From assembly GCA_902802045.1 (NCBI GenBank), contig CADCKQ010000003.1:248001-312000 (forward strand): DNA of 64,000 nucleotides, given 5' to 3'. Each line of letters begins with the position of its first letter. Position 1 is the first letter of the stretch. The notes below the pieces were generated by a model that did not search any database, was not told where the DNA came from, and saw nothing but the letters and a program-made list of their open reading frames with translations. A program made the translations under genes and the position numbers. Source of the stretch: Oscillospiraceae bacterium (GTDB lineage: Bacteria > Bacillota > Clostridia > Oscillospirales > Oscillospiraceae). Shown here piece after piece: positions 17,569 to 25,909 of this stretch.

Positions 17569-18480
17569 TTGTTCCGATATGTAGTCAAACGCGTTCTTCT
17601 CGCGATCGTCACAGTTTTTATAATATGCGCCATAACATTTTTCCTTATGCATGCCGTTCCGGGCGGACCTTTCAACAGGGAAAAAGCGCTTTCGCAAGCC
17701 ACTATTGACGCTCTGAACGCGAGGTATAACCTGGATAAGCCTCTTGGCACACAGTTTCTTCTTTATTTAAAGGGACTTATGCACGGCGATTTCGGAGTAT
17801 CTCTCAAAAACGGGCGTGAAATAAAGGCGATAATCGGGGAGTCCTTCCCGATCTCTGCCAGGCTCGGACTCTCCGCCATCGGAGTCGCGCTGCTCCTCGG
17901 AACAGTATTCGGAAGCATCGCGGCGCTTACCCGGAACAAGCTCCCGGACAGGGTGATCATTTTCTTTTCGACGCTCTTTACCGCGGTTCCGAGCTTTGTT
18001 CTGGCGACACTTCTGCTGCTCGTCTTCTGTATAAGACTCGGCCTGCTTCCGGTCTGGAGCACGGACACAAGAAGTTATATCCTTCCGGTAATTTCACTGG
18101 CCGCCTATCCGATGGCCTATATAACCCGACTTTCCAAGACAAGCATGCTCGATGCTCTTTCCCAGGACTATATACGCACTGCAAAGGCCAAGGGCGTTTC
18201 CAAATGGAAGATCATTTTCAAGCACGCTCTGAGAAATTCTCTTATACCCGTCATCACATACGCCGGGCCACAGATCGCCTATATAATTACAGGCTCGATG
18301 GTCGTTGAGACTGTTTTTACGATCGGCGGACTCGGAAGCAAATTCGTCCAGTCCATAAATAACCGCGACTACACCATGATCATGGCGACCACTATATTTC
18401 TTGCGACTTTAATGGTAATAGCAAACCTGATATGCGACCTGCTTTACAAGGTTGTCGATCCCCGTATCCAGTATGATTGA
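17569..18480 (+). CDS. Peptide ABC transporter permease, OppB/DppB family (system 1)
   Basis: Inner-membrane permease of a class C oligopeptide/dipeptide importer, 303 residues, six predicted membrane spans. The N-terminus MFRYVVKRVLLAIVTV and the HAVPGGPF block are typical of OppB/DppB, as is the cytoplasmic coupling loop DYIRTAKAKGVSKWKI. The start is TTG with AAAGGAGC eight bases upstream; no ATG fits. It opens a rightward operon of two permeases, two ATPases and a binding protein. Substrate class (peptide) is from family; it could also carry nickel or sugars-with-peptide-like chemistry, but the paired ATPases favour peptides. Confidence 0.92.
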   Translation: MFRYVVKRVLLAIVTVFIICAITFFLMHAVPGGPFNREKALSQATIDALNARYNLDKPLGTQFLLYLKGLMHGDFGVSLKNGREIKAIIGESFPISARLGLSAIGVALLLGTVFGSIAALTRNKLPDRVIIFFSTLFTAVPSFVLATLLLLVFCIRLGLLPVWSTDTRSYILPVISLAAYPMAYITRLSKTSMLDALSQDYIRTAKAKGVSKWKIIFKHALRNSLIPVITYAGPQIAYIITGSMVVETVFTIGGLGSKFVQSINNRDYTMIMATTIFLATLMVIANLICDLLYKVVDPRIQYD

Positions 18481-18498
18481 GATGGAGGTTTTCTGCAT

Positions 18499-19566
18499 AT
18501 GAATGAAGAAATGACGCCGAAAAAGGCCCCTCTCAGTCTCCAGATAGACCTCAGGAAATTCGAGAAGGCCACGGACGAGGAAAAAATACAGCAGGACGTA
18601 ATGACCGAGAGTACCTCGTTTTTCAGGGACGGAATGAAAAGACTCATGCGAAACCCTCTCGCCGTCATGAGTCTGATACTGCTCGCTGTTATAATAATTG
18701 TGATAATTGCAGCTCCCATGATAGTCCCGTACGGCTATGAGGAGATGCTCTCCGTTAACGGAAAGCGCGACAAAGGCGCCAAAAATCTCGCTCCTTTTAC
18801 ATACAGTGAGGCAGAACAGCGGTATATCGAGCAGGGCAACAGCCGTTTCCCGCACATTTTCGGTACGGACGAACAGTGCCGCGACTACTTCATAAGGGTC
18901 ATATACGGCGCCAGAGTCTCATTGACCGTCGGTTTCTTTGCCAGTATTATAGTTCTGATCATCGGTCTTATATACGGCAGCATATCCGGATATATAGGCG
19001 GCAGGACTGACCTTATAATGATGAGAATAGTAGATATCATCTATTCTCTCCCCGATATGCTGATGGTCATTCTGCTCAGCGTCGTATTGCAGGAGATACT
19101 GCATTTCAAATCCGGTTCAGCTCTTGCAGCGCTCGGCACCAATATGGTTTCGCTGTTTATTGTATTCGGCCTTCTGTACTGGGTCGGCATGGCAAGACTG
19201 ATTAGAGGTCAGATACTCTCCATCAAGGAGAACGATTATGTTCTGGCCGCCAGATCGATCGGGGCAAAGTCCGGTCACATAATCAGAAAGCATATTCTTC
19301 CGAACTGCCTCAGCGTTATTATAATTTCGACTGCTCTGCAGATCCCTTCGGCCATCTTCACGGAGAGCTACCTCTCTTTCGTAGGCCTCGGAGTCCAGGC
19401 TCCCATGCCCTCTCTGGGTTCGCTTGCAAACGCTGCCCGAGGCGGTCTGCAGTCGTATCCGTACAAGCTGGTTTTTCCCGCGCTCATGATCTGCATCATC
19501 GTCCTCTCCCTGAACCTTCTCGGAGACGGACTGAGAGATGCTTTTGACCCGAAACTTAAGAGGTGA
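18499..19566 (+). CDS. Peptide ABC transporter permease, OppC/DppC family (system 1)
   Basis: Second permease half, 355 residues. A cytoplasmic N-terminal arm of about 55 residues precedes the first span; an outer loop with FGTDEQCRDYFIRVIYGARVSL leads into the five-span transport core, ending DGLRDAFDPKLKR as in most OppC. In the loop motif the usual GTDxxGRD appears as GTDEQCRD, a small departure. The coupling loop includes AARSIGAKSGHIIRKHILPN. An ATG after GGAGG is used, 18 bases past the first permease. Confidence 0.92.
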   Translation: MNEEMTPKKAPLSLQIDLRKFEKATDEEKIQQDVMTESTSFFRDGMKRLMRNPLAVMSLILLAVIIIVIIAAPMIVPYGYEEMLSVNGKRDKGAKNLAPFTYSEAEQRYIEQGNSRFPHIFGTDEQCRDYFIRVIYGARVSLTVGFFASIIVLIIGLIYGSISGYIGGRTDLIMMRIVDIIYSLPDMLMVILLSVVLQEILHFKSGSALAALGTNMVSLFIVFGLLYWVGMARLIRGQILSIKENDYVLAARSIGAKSGHIIRKHILPNCLSVIIISTALQIPSAIFTESYLSFVGLGVQAPMPSLGSLANAARGGLQSYPYKLVFPALMICIIVLSLNLLGDGLRDAFDPKLKR

Positions 19567-19570
19567 CGAT

Positions 19571-20581
19571 ATGGATAATTACGAACATCTTTTAAGTGTG
19601 CAGGATCTGCAGACTTCATTTACCATTGACTCCGGAGAGGTCCAGGCGGTCAACGGTGTCAGCTTCAACCTCGACGCGGGCAAGGTCCTGGGTATAGTCG
19701 GTGAATCCGGCAGCGGAAAATCCGTTACGGCCTATTCTATAATGCAGATCCTAGCCGATAATGGCAGTATTAAAAGCGGAACTATTCTCTATAAGGGCGA
19801 GGACATAACAAAATGGAATGAAAAGCAGATGAGCTCCTTCAGGGGCAAGTGCGTCTCAATAATCTTCCAGGATCCCATGACGAGTCTGAATCCTGTTTTC
19901 ACGGTAGGCAACCAGATAAAAGAAGCTATCGTCCTCCACACGGACAAGCGCGGCAAAGAAGCCGAAGCGCGTGCGCTTGAGATGCTCACCCTTGTCGGGA
20001 TCAACGAGCCGGAAAAAAGGCTCAAGCAATACCCCTTTGAGCTTTCGGGCGGCATGCGTCAGAGAGTTATGATCGCCATGGCTCTTGCCTGCGAGCCTGA
20101 TATCCTTATTGCAGACGAGCCCACTACCGCTCTTGATGTTACTATTCAGGCGCAGATCCTTGAGCTCATGCAGGATCTTCAGAAAAAAATGGGAATGGCT
20201 ATAATAATGGTCACCCACGATCTCGGAGTCATAGCCGAGATGTGTGACGAGATAATCGTAATGTACGGCGGCAGGGTCTGCGAACGCGGGACCGCGGACG
20301 AGATATTCTACAATCCCCGCCACGAATATACCAAGGGTCTGCTCAGAAGCATCCCTGAGGGCAGCCGTATGAAAGAAAGGCTGGTTCCCATTGCCGGCAC
20401 TCCCATCAATATGCTCAGGATGCCTAAAGGCTGCGCGTTCTGCCCGAGATGCGACGCCGCCATGAAGATCTGCCTTGAGGAGATCCCGGAGGAGATATGG
20501 ATAAACGAAAACCACAAGGCCTCCTGCTGGTGCAATATCCGGGACCAGATACTTGCTGGGGAGGGAAAGACAAATGAGTGA
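19571..20581 (+). CDS. Peptide ABC transporter ATPase, OppD/DppD family (system 1)
   Basis: Cytoplasmic ATPase of 336 residues: Walker [10 protein letters not shown]-loop [10 protein letters not shown], signature LSGGMRQR, Walker B ILIADEPT, and the C-terminal oligopeptide domain with the Cys cluster [14 protein letters not shown] expected to bind an Fe-S cluster in this family. The ATG after GAGGTGA is chosen over longer in-frame readings that run back into the permease gene. Its end overlaps the next ATPase gene by eight bases (ATGAGTGA). Confidence 0.93.
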   Translation: MDNYEHLLSVQDLQTSFTIDSGEVQAVNGVSFNLDAGKVLGIVGESGSGKSVTAYSIMQILADNGSIKSGTILYKGEDITKWNEKQMSSFRGKCVSIIFQDPMTSLNPVFTVGNQIKEAIVLHTDKRGKEAEARALEMLTLVGINEPEKRLKQYPFELSGGMRQRVMIAMALACEPDILIADEPTTALDVTIQAQILELMQDLQKKMGMAIIMVTHDLGVIAEMCDEIIVMYGGRVCERGTADEIFYNPRHEYTKGLLRSIPEGSRMKERLVPIAGTPINMLRMPKGCAFCPRCDAAMKICLEEIPEEIWINENHKASCWCNIRDQILAGEGKTNE

Positions 20582-21533
20582 CAACATCCTTGAAGTAGAA
20601 CACTTAAAACAGTATTTCCCTATCAGGACCGGCTTTTTTGAAACCAAACCTTTAAAAGCTGTCGACGATGTTTCTTTCAGCATAAAGCCCGGTGAGACCC
20701 TGGGTCTCGTCGGAGAATCAGGCTGCGGAAAGACTACTGTCGGGCGCTCCATAATCCGTATCTACAAACCGACTGACGGCAAAGTCACTTTCGACGGAGA
20801 AGAAATAACGGACAAGAACATCCTGAAGATACGCCGAAAGATGCAGATGGTATTTCAGGATCCTTATTCATCTCTTAATCCCAGAATGACGGTCGAAGAT
20901 ATAATCGGAGAACCTCTGGACGTACACAAGATGTACAAGACCAGAGCCGAGCGCCGCGAAAAGGTCCTCTCGCTTATGGAAACGGTTGGTTTAAAACCTG
21001 ATCACGCTTCACGCTATGCCCACGAGTTTTCCGGCGGCCAGCGTCAGAGGATAGGTATCGCGAGAGCTCTCGCTGTCGATCCGAAGTTCATTATCTGTGA
21101 TGAGCCTGTCTCCGCCCTGGATGTCTCCATTCAGGCCCAAGTCATCAACATGTTCGAGGATCTCCAGAAGGAGCTCGGGGTGGCTTATCTGTTTATCGCG
21201 CACGATCTTCTGGTCGTTCAGCATATATCAAACAGAATAGCCGTCATGTACTTAGGTCATATGGTGGAACTGGCTGACGCCAACGAGCTCATGGATAACC
21301 CTGTCCATCCCTATACCGAATCGCTCCTCTCGGCTGTGCCGATCCCTGATCCTAAGATTGCAAGAGCCAAACAACGTATCGTTCTTGAAGGTGATGTACC
21401 AAGTCCTCTGAACATGCCTACCGGCTGCCCCTTCAGGACCAGATGCAGATACGCGACAGAAGAATGTGCTGCCCGCTGCCCTGAGCTTACAGACCGCGGA
21501 AACGGCCATCTCGTCGCATGTCTGAATAAATAG
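20574..21533 (+). CDS. Peptide ABC transporter ATPase, OppF/DppF family (system 1)
   Basis: Partner ATPase, 319 residues: Walker [11 protein letters not shown]-loop [12 protein letters not shown], signature FSGGQRQR, Walker [10 protein letters not shown], followed by the C-terminal [16 protein letters not shown] cluster. The start ATG lies inside the end of the upstream ATPase gene with GAGGGAAAG as ribosome site. The OppD/OppF pair forms the heterodimeric motor of the importer. Confidence 0.93.
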   Translation: MSDNILEVEHLKQYFPIRTGFFETKPLKAVDDVSFSIKPGETLGLVGESGCGKTTVGRSIIRIYKPTDGKVTFDGEEITDKNILKIRRKMQMVFQDPYSSLNPRMTVEDIIGEPLDVHKMYKTRAERREKVLSLMETVGLKPDHASRYAHEFSGGQRQRIGIARALAVDPKFIICDEPVSALDVSIQAQVINMFEDLQKELGVAYLFIAHDLLVVQHISNRIAVMYLGHMVELADANELMDNPVHPYTESLLSAVPIPDPKIARAKQRIVLEGDVPSPLNMPTGCPFRTRCRYATEECAARCPELTDRGNGHLVACLNK

Positions 21534-21652
21534 TATTGCTTTTTGCTATTTAGTGTGATAGAGTACTGAACCGATATATTAAACGATAAATCTCTGATTG
21601 ATTGCAGCATTCAGATATTTATAAATCAATTCAATTAAATTGGAGGAAAACA

Positions 21653-23404
21653 ATGAAAAAGTTTTTAGCGCTTATCCTTGCTCTTTGCATGGTTTTCGCT
21701 CTCTGCGCCTGCGGAGAGGCAGCAGCTCCCGCTCCGGCAGCCCCTGCTGAAGCAGCTCCCGCAGAGGAAGAAATTCCCGATGCAGCTTCTCTGGTAAGCG
21801 ATGCTTTCATCGATCCGGTTGCCGATTGGGCACAGTATGATGAAATGATCGCCCAGATCAAAGCCGAGACCGATTATGCAAAACGTACCGAGCTTATGCA
21901 CGAGGCTGAGGACATTCTCATGTCCAACTATTGTGTCATCCCTCTGTACTACTACAATGACATCTATCTGCAGAAGGACTATGTCTCCGGAATGTACTGC
22001 AACCTGTTCCAGACCAAGTTCTTCATGTACTGCGACCTTGCGAACGGTTCCGATACCCTTCGTATCAACCTCGCATCCGAGCCTGACTACCTCGACCCGG
22101 CTCTCAACAGCTCTGTTGACGGCGCCTGCCTGGCAGCCAACTCCTTCTCCGGACTCTACACCTACAATGCAGACGGTGTTACTGTTCCTGCATGTGCAGA
22201 AGGCTATGAAGTATCTGAAGACGGACTCACCTACACTGTCACCCTTAAAGACGGACTCAAATGGTCCGACGGCAGCGACCTCACCGCAGCTGATTTCGAA
22301 TACTCCTGGAAACGCGCTGTTGATGAAAAGACCGCAGCCGACTATGCTTACATGTTCGACGGTTTTGCCCGCACAGAAGATGGCGCACTCAATGTTACAG
22401 CAATAGACGACAAGACTCTCGAGTTCGTTCTTACTGCTCCCTGCGCCTACATCGAAGACCTCATGGCTTTCCCGACTTTCTACCCTGTAAAGCAGAGTGA
22501 AGTTGAGGCTAATGCCGATTGGGAAACCGTTCCCGGCGGCTGGTGCCAGGAAGCCGGCTTTGTCAGCAACGGCGCTTACGTCTGCACAGGCTGGGATCAC
22601 GACGTCTCCATGACCTACGAGAAGAACCCGTACTGGTTCGATGCCGACAACGTAAAGGTTGAAAAGATCGAGTACATGCTCTCCGCAGATGACACAGCTA
22701 TCTTTGCTGCTTACAATGCAGGCGACATCGATATAGCTGACTCCGTCCCCACTGATGAGGTTGCAAACCTCCTCGACAACCCCGAGTTCCACATCATTGA
22801 CGCTCTCGGAACCTACTACGCGGCATTCAACTGCAAGAGCGCGCTCTTTGCAGACAAGACTCCTGAGCAGGCAGCCTGCATGCGTCAGGCACTCTCGATG
22901 CTCATCGACCGTGACTACATCTGCGAGAACGTCGGCCAGACCGGCCAGGTCGCAGCAAACGCCTTCCTTCCTCTCGGAATGGCTGACGGAAACGGCGGCA
23001 TCTTCAAGACAGACGCCATAAACGAAGGCTACTATGATCCGTACGCTATCAACAACGATTACGAAGGCACTGTTGAGGCTGCCCGCGAGCTGCTCAAGGC
23101 TGCAGGCTACAAGTTCGACGAGGACGGCACTCTCTCCGCTGAGACTCCTATCCAGCTCGAGTACCTGACCAACACCTCCAGCGGACACATTGCAGTTGCA
23201 GAATCCATGCAGCAGGACTTCAGTGTTCTCGGCATTGAAATGACCATTTCACAGCAGGATTGGAACGTCTTCCTCGAGGAGAGAAAGCAGGGTAACTTCG
23301 ACTTCGCACGTGAAGGCTGGATTGCCGACTTCAACGATCCTATCAACATGCTTGAGATGTGGATAACCGATTCCGGCAATAATGACTGCCAGTTCGGCCG
23401 CTGA
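21653..23404 (+). CDS. Peptide-binding lipoprotein, apparently circularly permuted (system 1)
   Basis: 583-residue surface lipoprotein of the OppA/SBP family 5 (signal MKKFLALILALCMVFALCAC, lipid Cys20). Its order is abnormal. Residues about 43-128, including YDEMIAQIKAETDYAKRTEL, AEDILMSNYCVIPLYYYND and LFQTKFFMY, are the segment that normally closes OppA proteins. The usual mature N-terminus, DTLRINLASEPDYLDPALN, begins only at about 134. The chain then runs in normal order (GLKWSDGSDLTAADFEYSWKR, DWNVFLEERKQGNFDFAREG) and stops at NNDCQFGR, just where the relocated segment should follow. Nothing like the missing end is encoded downstream; a terminator follows at once. The ATG has a GGAGGAAAAC site. 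Both junctions are in frame with no stop, so it looks expressed. A misassembly between paralogues is the main alternative. Confidence 0.88.
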   Translation: MKKFLALILALCMVFALCACGEAAAPAPAAPAEAAPAEEEIPDAASLVSDAFIDPVADWAQYDEMIAQIKAETDYAKRTELMHEAEDILMSNYCVIPLYYYNDIYLQKDYVSGMYCNLFQTKFFMYCDLANGSDTLRINLASEPDYLDPALNSSVDGACLAANSFSGLYTYNADGVTVPACAEGYEVSEDGLTYTVTLKDGLKWSDGSDLTAADFEYSWKRAVDEKTAADYAYMFDGFARTEDGALNVTAIDDKTLEFVLTAPCAYIEDLMAFPTFYPVKQSEVEANADWETVPGGWCQEAGFVSNGAYVCTGWDHDVSMTYEKNPYWFDADNVKVEKIEYMLSADDTAIFAAYNAGDIDIADSVPTDEVANLLDNPEFHIIDALGTYYAAFNCKSALFADKTPEQAACMRQALSMLIDRDYICENVGQTGQVAANAFLPLGMADGNGGIFKTDAINEGYYDPYAINNDYEGTVEAARELLKAAGYKFDEDGTLSAETPIQLEYLTNTSSGHIAVAESMQQDFSVLGIEMTISQQDWNVFLEERKQGNFDFAREGWIADFNDPINMLEMWITDSGNNDCQFGR

Positions 23405-23425
23405 TCCGATCACAATCAAATAACC

Positions 23426-23460
23426 GAAAGCCGCCCTCCGGGGCGGCTTTCTTCTGTTTT
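23426..23460 (+). terminator. Terminator of opp operon 1
   Basis: Perfect 11-base stem GAAAGCCGCCC / GGGCGGCTTTC with a four-base loop and a T-rich tail, 20 bases after the binding-protein stop. Confidence 0.93.
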
Positions 23461-23534
23461 CTCCGGTTGAATTAAAAGCGGTTTGCGGATATAATACTGC
23501 GGTAAATCATTTTTAACCTAAGGAAGTGTATTCA

Positions 23535-25238
23535 ATGAAATTTTCCGAGATGCCGTACAAACGGCCCGACCCCGAAGAACTCAAAGCAAAGCTTACAGAC
23601 CTGACAGAGCGCCTGCGCTCAGCGTCTTCATATGAGGCGGCCCGCTCCGTTTTTCTGGAGCAGCAGGAGCTGGAGAAACATGTCGCTACACTGGGAACAC
23701 TGGTTTCCATCCGGCATTCGATAGACACAAGGGACAAATTCTATGATGAAGAAGAAAAGTTCTGGAATATGACCGGCCCGGAGCTCGCCGAATATGCGCA
23801 GCTCTGGACAATGGCTATGCTGGAGAGCCCTTACAGAGCGGATTTCACGGAAGAGTACGGCGATCTAATGTTCATAAACGCCGAGATCGACCTCAAATCC
23901 TTCTCCCCCGAAATAATCCCGGAGCTTCAGAAGGAAAACGATCTGACCCAGGAATATGAAAAACTGCTCGCATCGGCACAGATCCCCTTCGAGGGAAAGA
24001 ACTATACTCTCTCCCAGCTGACTCCATTCAAGACCGATCCCGACGACAGCCGCCGTCTCGCTGCCTGGAAGGCGGAGGGCCGGTGGTACAAGGACAACCA
24101 GACTGCGCTCGACGATATTTATGACAAGCTTGTGCATCTCAGAGACTCAATGGGTAAAAAGCTCGGCTATGAGGGCTATACCACTCTCGGCTATTACCGC
24201 ATGGGCAGGAACTGCTATACTAAGGATGACGTTGAAAAATTCCGCGAGGCAGTGGTTAAATATCTGGTTCCCGTCGCGGATTCGATATACCGCGAGCAGT
24301 CAAAACGCCTCGGAAAAAGCTATCCTATGAGCTTTGCGGACAACGCGCTGGAATTCCGCTCCGGAAACCCGCGTCCCTGCGGAACTCCCGACGAGATCCT
24401 CGCCCAAGGTCTGAAATTCTACGAAGAGCTCTCCCCCGAGACCGGAAAGTTCTTCAGAACTATGCTGGATAACGAACTTCTGGATGTCCTCTCAACGGAG
24501 GGAAAGCAGGCCGGAGGTTACTGCACTGAGATACCCGACTACGGCGTGCCTTTCATATTTGCCAATTTCAACGGCACCCAAGGAGATATTGAAGTAGTGA
24601 CACATGAAGCAGGGCATGCTTTCGAGTCCTGGCTCAATATAGACAGGATCCCAGTCAGCTATGTATGGCCTACGATGGAAGCCTGCGAAGTCCATTCCAT
24701 GTCCATGGAATTTTTCGCGGAGCCCTGGAGCGAGGGCTTTTTCGGAAAAGACTCGAGGAAATTCCTATACAGCCATCTCGCCTCGGCTCTGACCTTTATC
24801 CCCTACGGCACCATGGTCGACCATTTCCAGCACATAGTATACGAAAAACCTGATATGTCTCCGGCCGAACGCCACGCTGTATGGAAAGCGCTTCTTGGTA
24901 TCTATCAGCCCTGGATGAAGCTCGACGCTGAGATCCCCTTCTACAGCGAGGGCGAGGGCTGGCAGAGGCAGCACCATATCTACTCGAGCCCCTTCTACTA
25001 CATAGACTACTGCCTTGCGCAGACGGTCTCGCTGGAATTCTGGGCTAAAATACAAAAGGACCTGAAGGACGCCTGGAAATACTATATGGCTTATACTTCC
25101 CAAGGCGGAAGCCGTACATTCACGGATCTTCTGAAAAACGCCGGGCTCGACAGCCCCTTCGACGAGAACACTCTGCGCGGTGTCTGCGAAAAAGCGGACA
25201 GCTATCTCAAACACTTCGACCTTACAGGGATAGAATAA
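23535..25238 (+). CDS. M3-family oligoendopeptidase (PepF-like)
   Basis: Zinc metallopeptidase of 567 residues that cuts short peptides in the cytoplasm. The zinc motif HEAGH is at about 357-361 in EVVTHEAGHAFESW, with the third ligand region MEACEVHSMSMEFF about 25 residues on. The helical N-terminal half and length fit the oligoendopeptidase F group. The ATG at 23535 follows AAGGAAG by eight bases; a GTG three codons earlier lies too close to that site. Placed between two peptide importers, it likely digests their cargo. Confidence 0.92.
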   Translation: MKFSEMPYKRPDPEELKAKLTDLTERLRSASSYEAARSVFLEQQELEKHVATLGTLVSIRHSIDTRDKFYDEEEKFWNMTGPELAEYAQLWTMAMLESPYRADFTEEYGDLMFINAEIDLKSFSPEIIPELQKENDLTQEYEKLLASAQIPFEGKNYTLSQLTPFKTDPDDSRRLAAWKAEGRWYKDNQTALDDIYDKLVHLRDSMGKKLGYEGYTTLGYYRMGRNCYTKDDVEKFREAVVKYLVPVADSIYREQSKRLGKSYPMSFADNALEFRSGNPRPCGTPDEILAQGLKFYEELSPETGKFFRTMLDNELLDVLSTEGKQAGGYCTEIPDYGVPFIFANFNGTQGDIEVVTHEAGHAFESWLNIDRIPVSYVWPTMEACEVHSMSMEFFAEPWSEGFFGKDSRKFLYSHLASALTFIPYGTMVDHFQHIVYEKPDMSPAERHAVWKALLGIYQPWMKLDAEIPFYSEGEGWQRQHHIYSSPFYYIDYCLAQTVSLEFWAKIQKDLKDAWKYYMAYTSQGGSRTFTDLLKNAGLDSPFDENTLRGVCEKADSYLKHFDLTGIE

Positions 25239-25262
25239 TTCATTGACCGGGAAAAACAGCGT

Positions 25263-25808
25263 ATGGCAGATAAAAAAAAGAGCAGGCATTCTTATCTCAA
25301 TGATTTTCAGCGCAATGTTGCCGGAGACTATATTTATGCCGGGGATATGTATGAATGCGGGGCTTCCCGGGAAGAAATGAAACAGCAGAAACTGTTTTTG
25401 GGTATCCTGACATTTCTGCTCTCAGCTGCTGTAATTGCGGGCGGATGCATAAACGCGCCCGGCCTGCATAATGTTTTCTATCTGATCCTTCCTCTGGTTT
25501 GTGAGGTCGGGGCAACAGGATCGGTCACTTCAGCTGTCCTGAGGTTTTTAAGCTGTGAACCGCCCCTTAGGGAATACATATACAGAAGATCAGTCGAAGC
25601 GCTTCCCCGCAGGGCATTGTTTGAGACTGTTTTCGCGGTGATAGGCCTTCTCTGCGAAACAGTATACTGTATTATCAACAAGAAATTTGTTCTTTTGGCT
25701 GCTGTCTATCTGCTCTTGAAAACAGTTTCAATCGCTTTATGCTTTCTGATCAGGAAAAATGCTGTAAAATATCCTTGGACAAAAACAGAAAATCACAATC
25801 TGATATAG
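25263..25808 (+). CDS. Hypothetical membrane protein
   Basis: 181 residues, not recognised. The first 43 residues are polar and basic (MADKKKSRHSYLNDFQRN); then about four hydrophobic spans follow, near 44-63, 68-90, 119-137 and 140-161, and a short polar tail. A cytoplasmic N-terminus is predicted. It begins 24 bases after the oligoendopeptidase and has only a weak ribosome site, so it may be translationally coupled to it. Small four-span proteins beginning with a basic arm of this kind are common in clostridia, and no function is known to me. Confidence 0.7.
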   Translation: MADKKKSRHSYLNDFQRNVAGDYIYAGDMYECGASREEMKQQKLFLGILTFLLSAAVIAGGCINAPGLHNVFYLILPLVCEVGATGSVTSAVLRFLSCEPPLREYIYRRSVEALPRRALFETVFAVIGLLCETVYCIINKKFVLLAAVYLLLKTVSIALCFLIRKNAVKYPWTKTENHNLI

Positions 25809-25812
25809 TTTT

Positions 25813-25844
25813 TTGACTGTACTTTTGGGAATATCTGTGATAAT
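25813..25844 (+). promoter_or_regulatory. Probable promoter of opp operon 2
   Basis: TTGACT with an extended -10 (TGTGATAAT). The spacer is 20 bases, longer than ideal, so the extended -10 probably dominates. It lies about 65 bases before the binding-protein ATG. Confidence 0.45.
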
Positions 25845-25909
25845 ATTTCTATTTATAACGGAGTCACGGAACCGTTAAAGTAATAATCTTTTAAAAAGGA
25901 GAAACAAAA

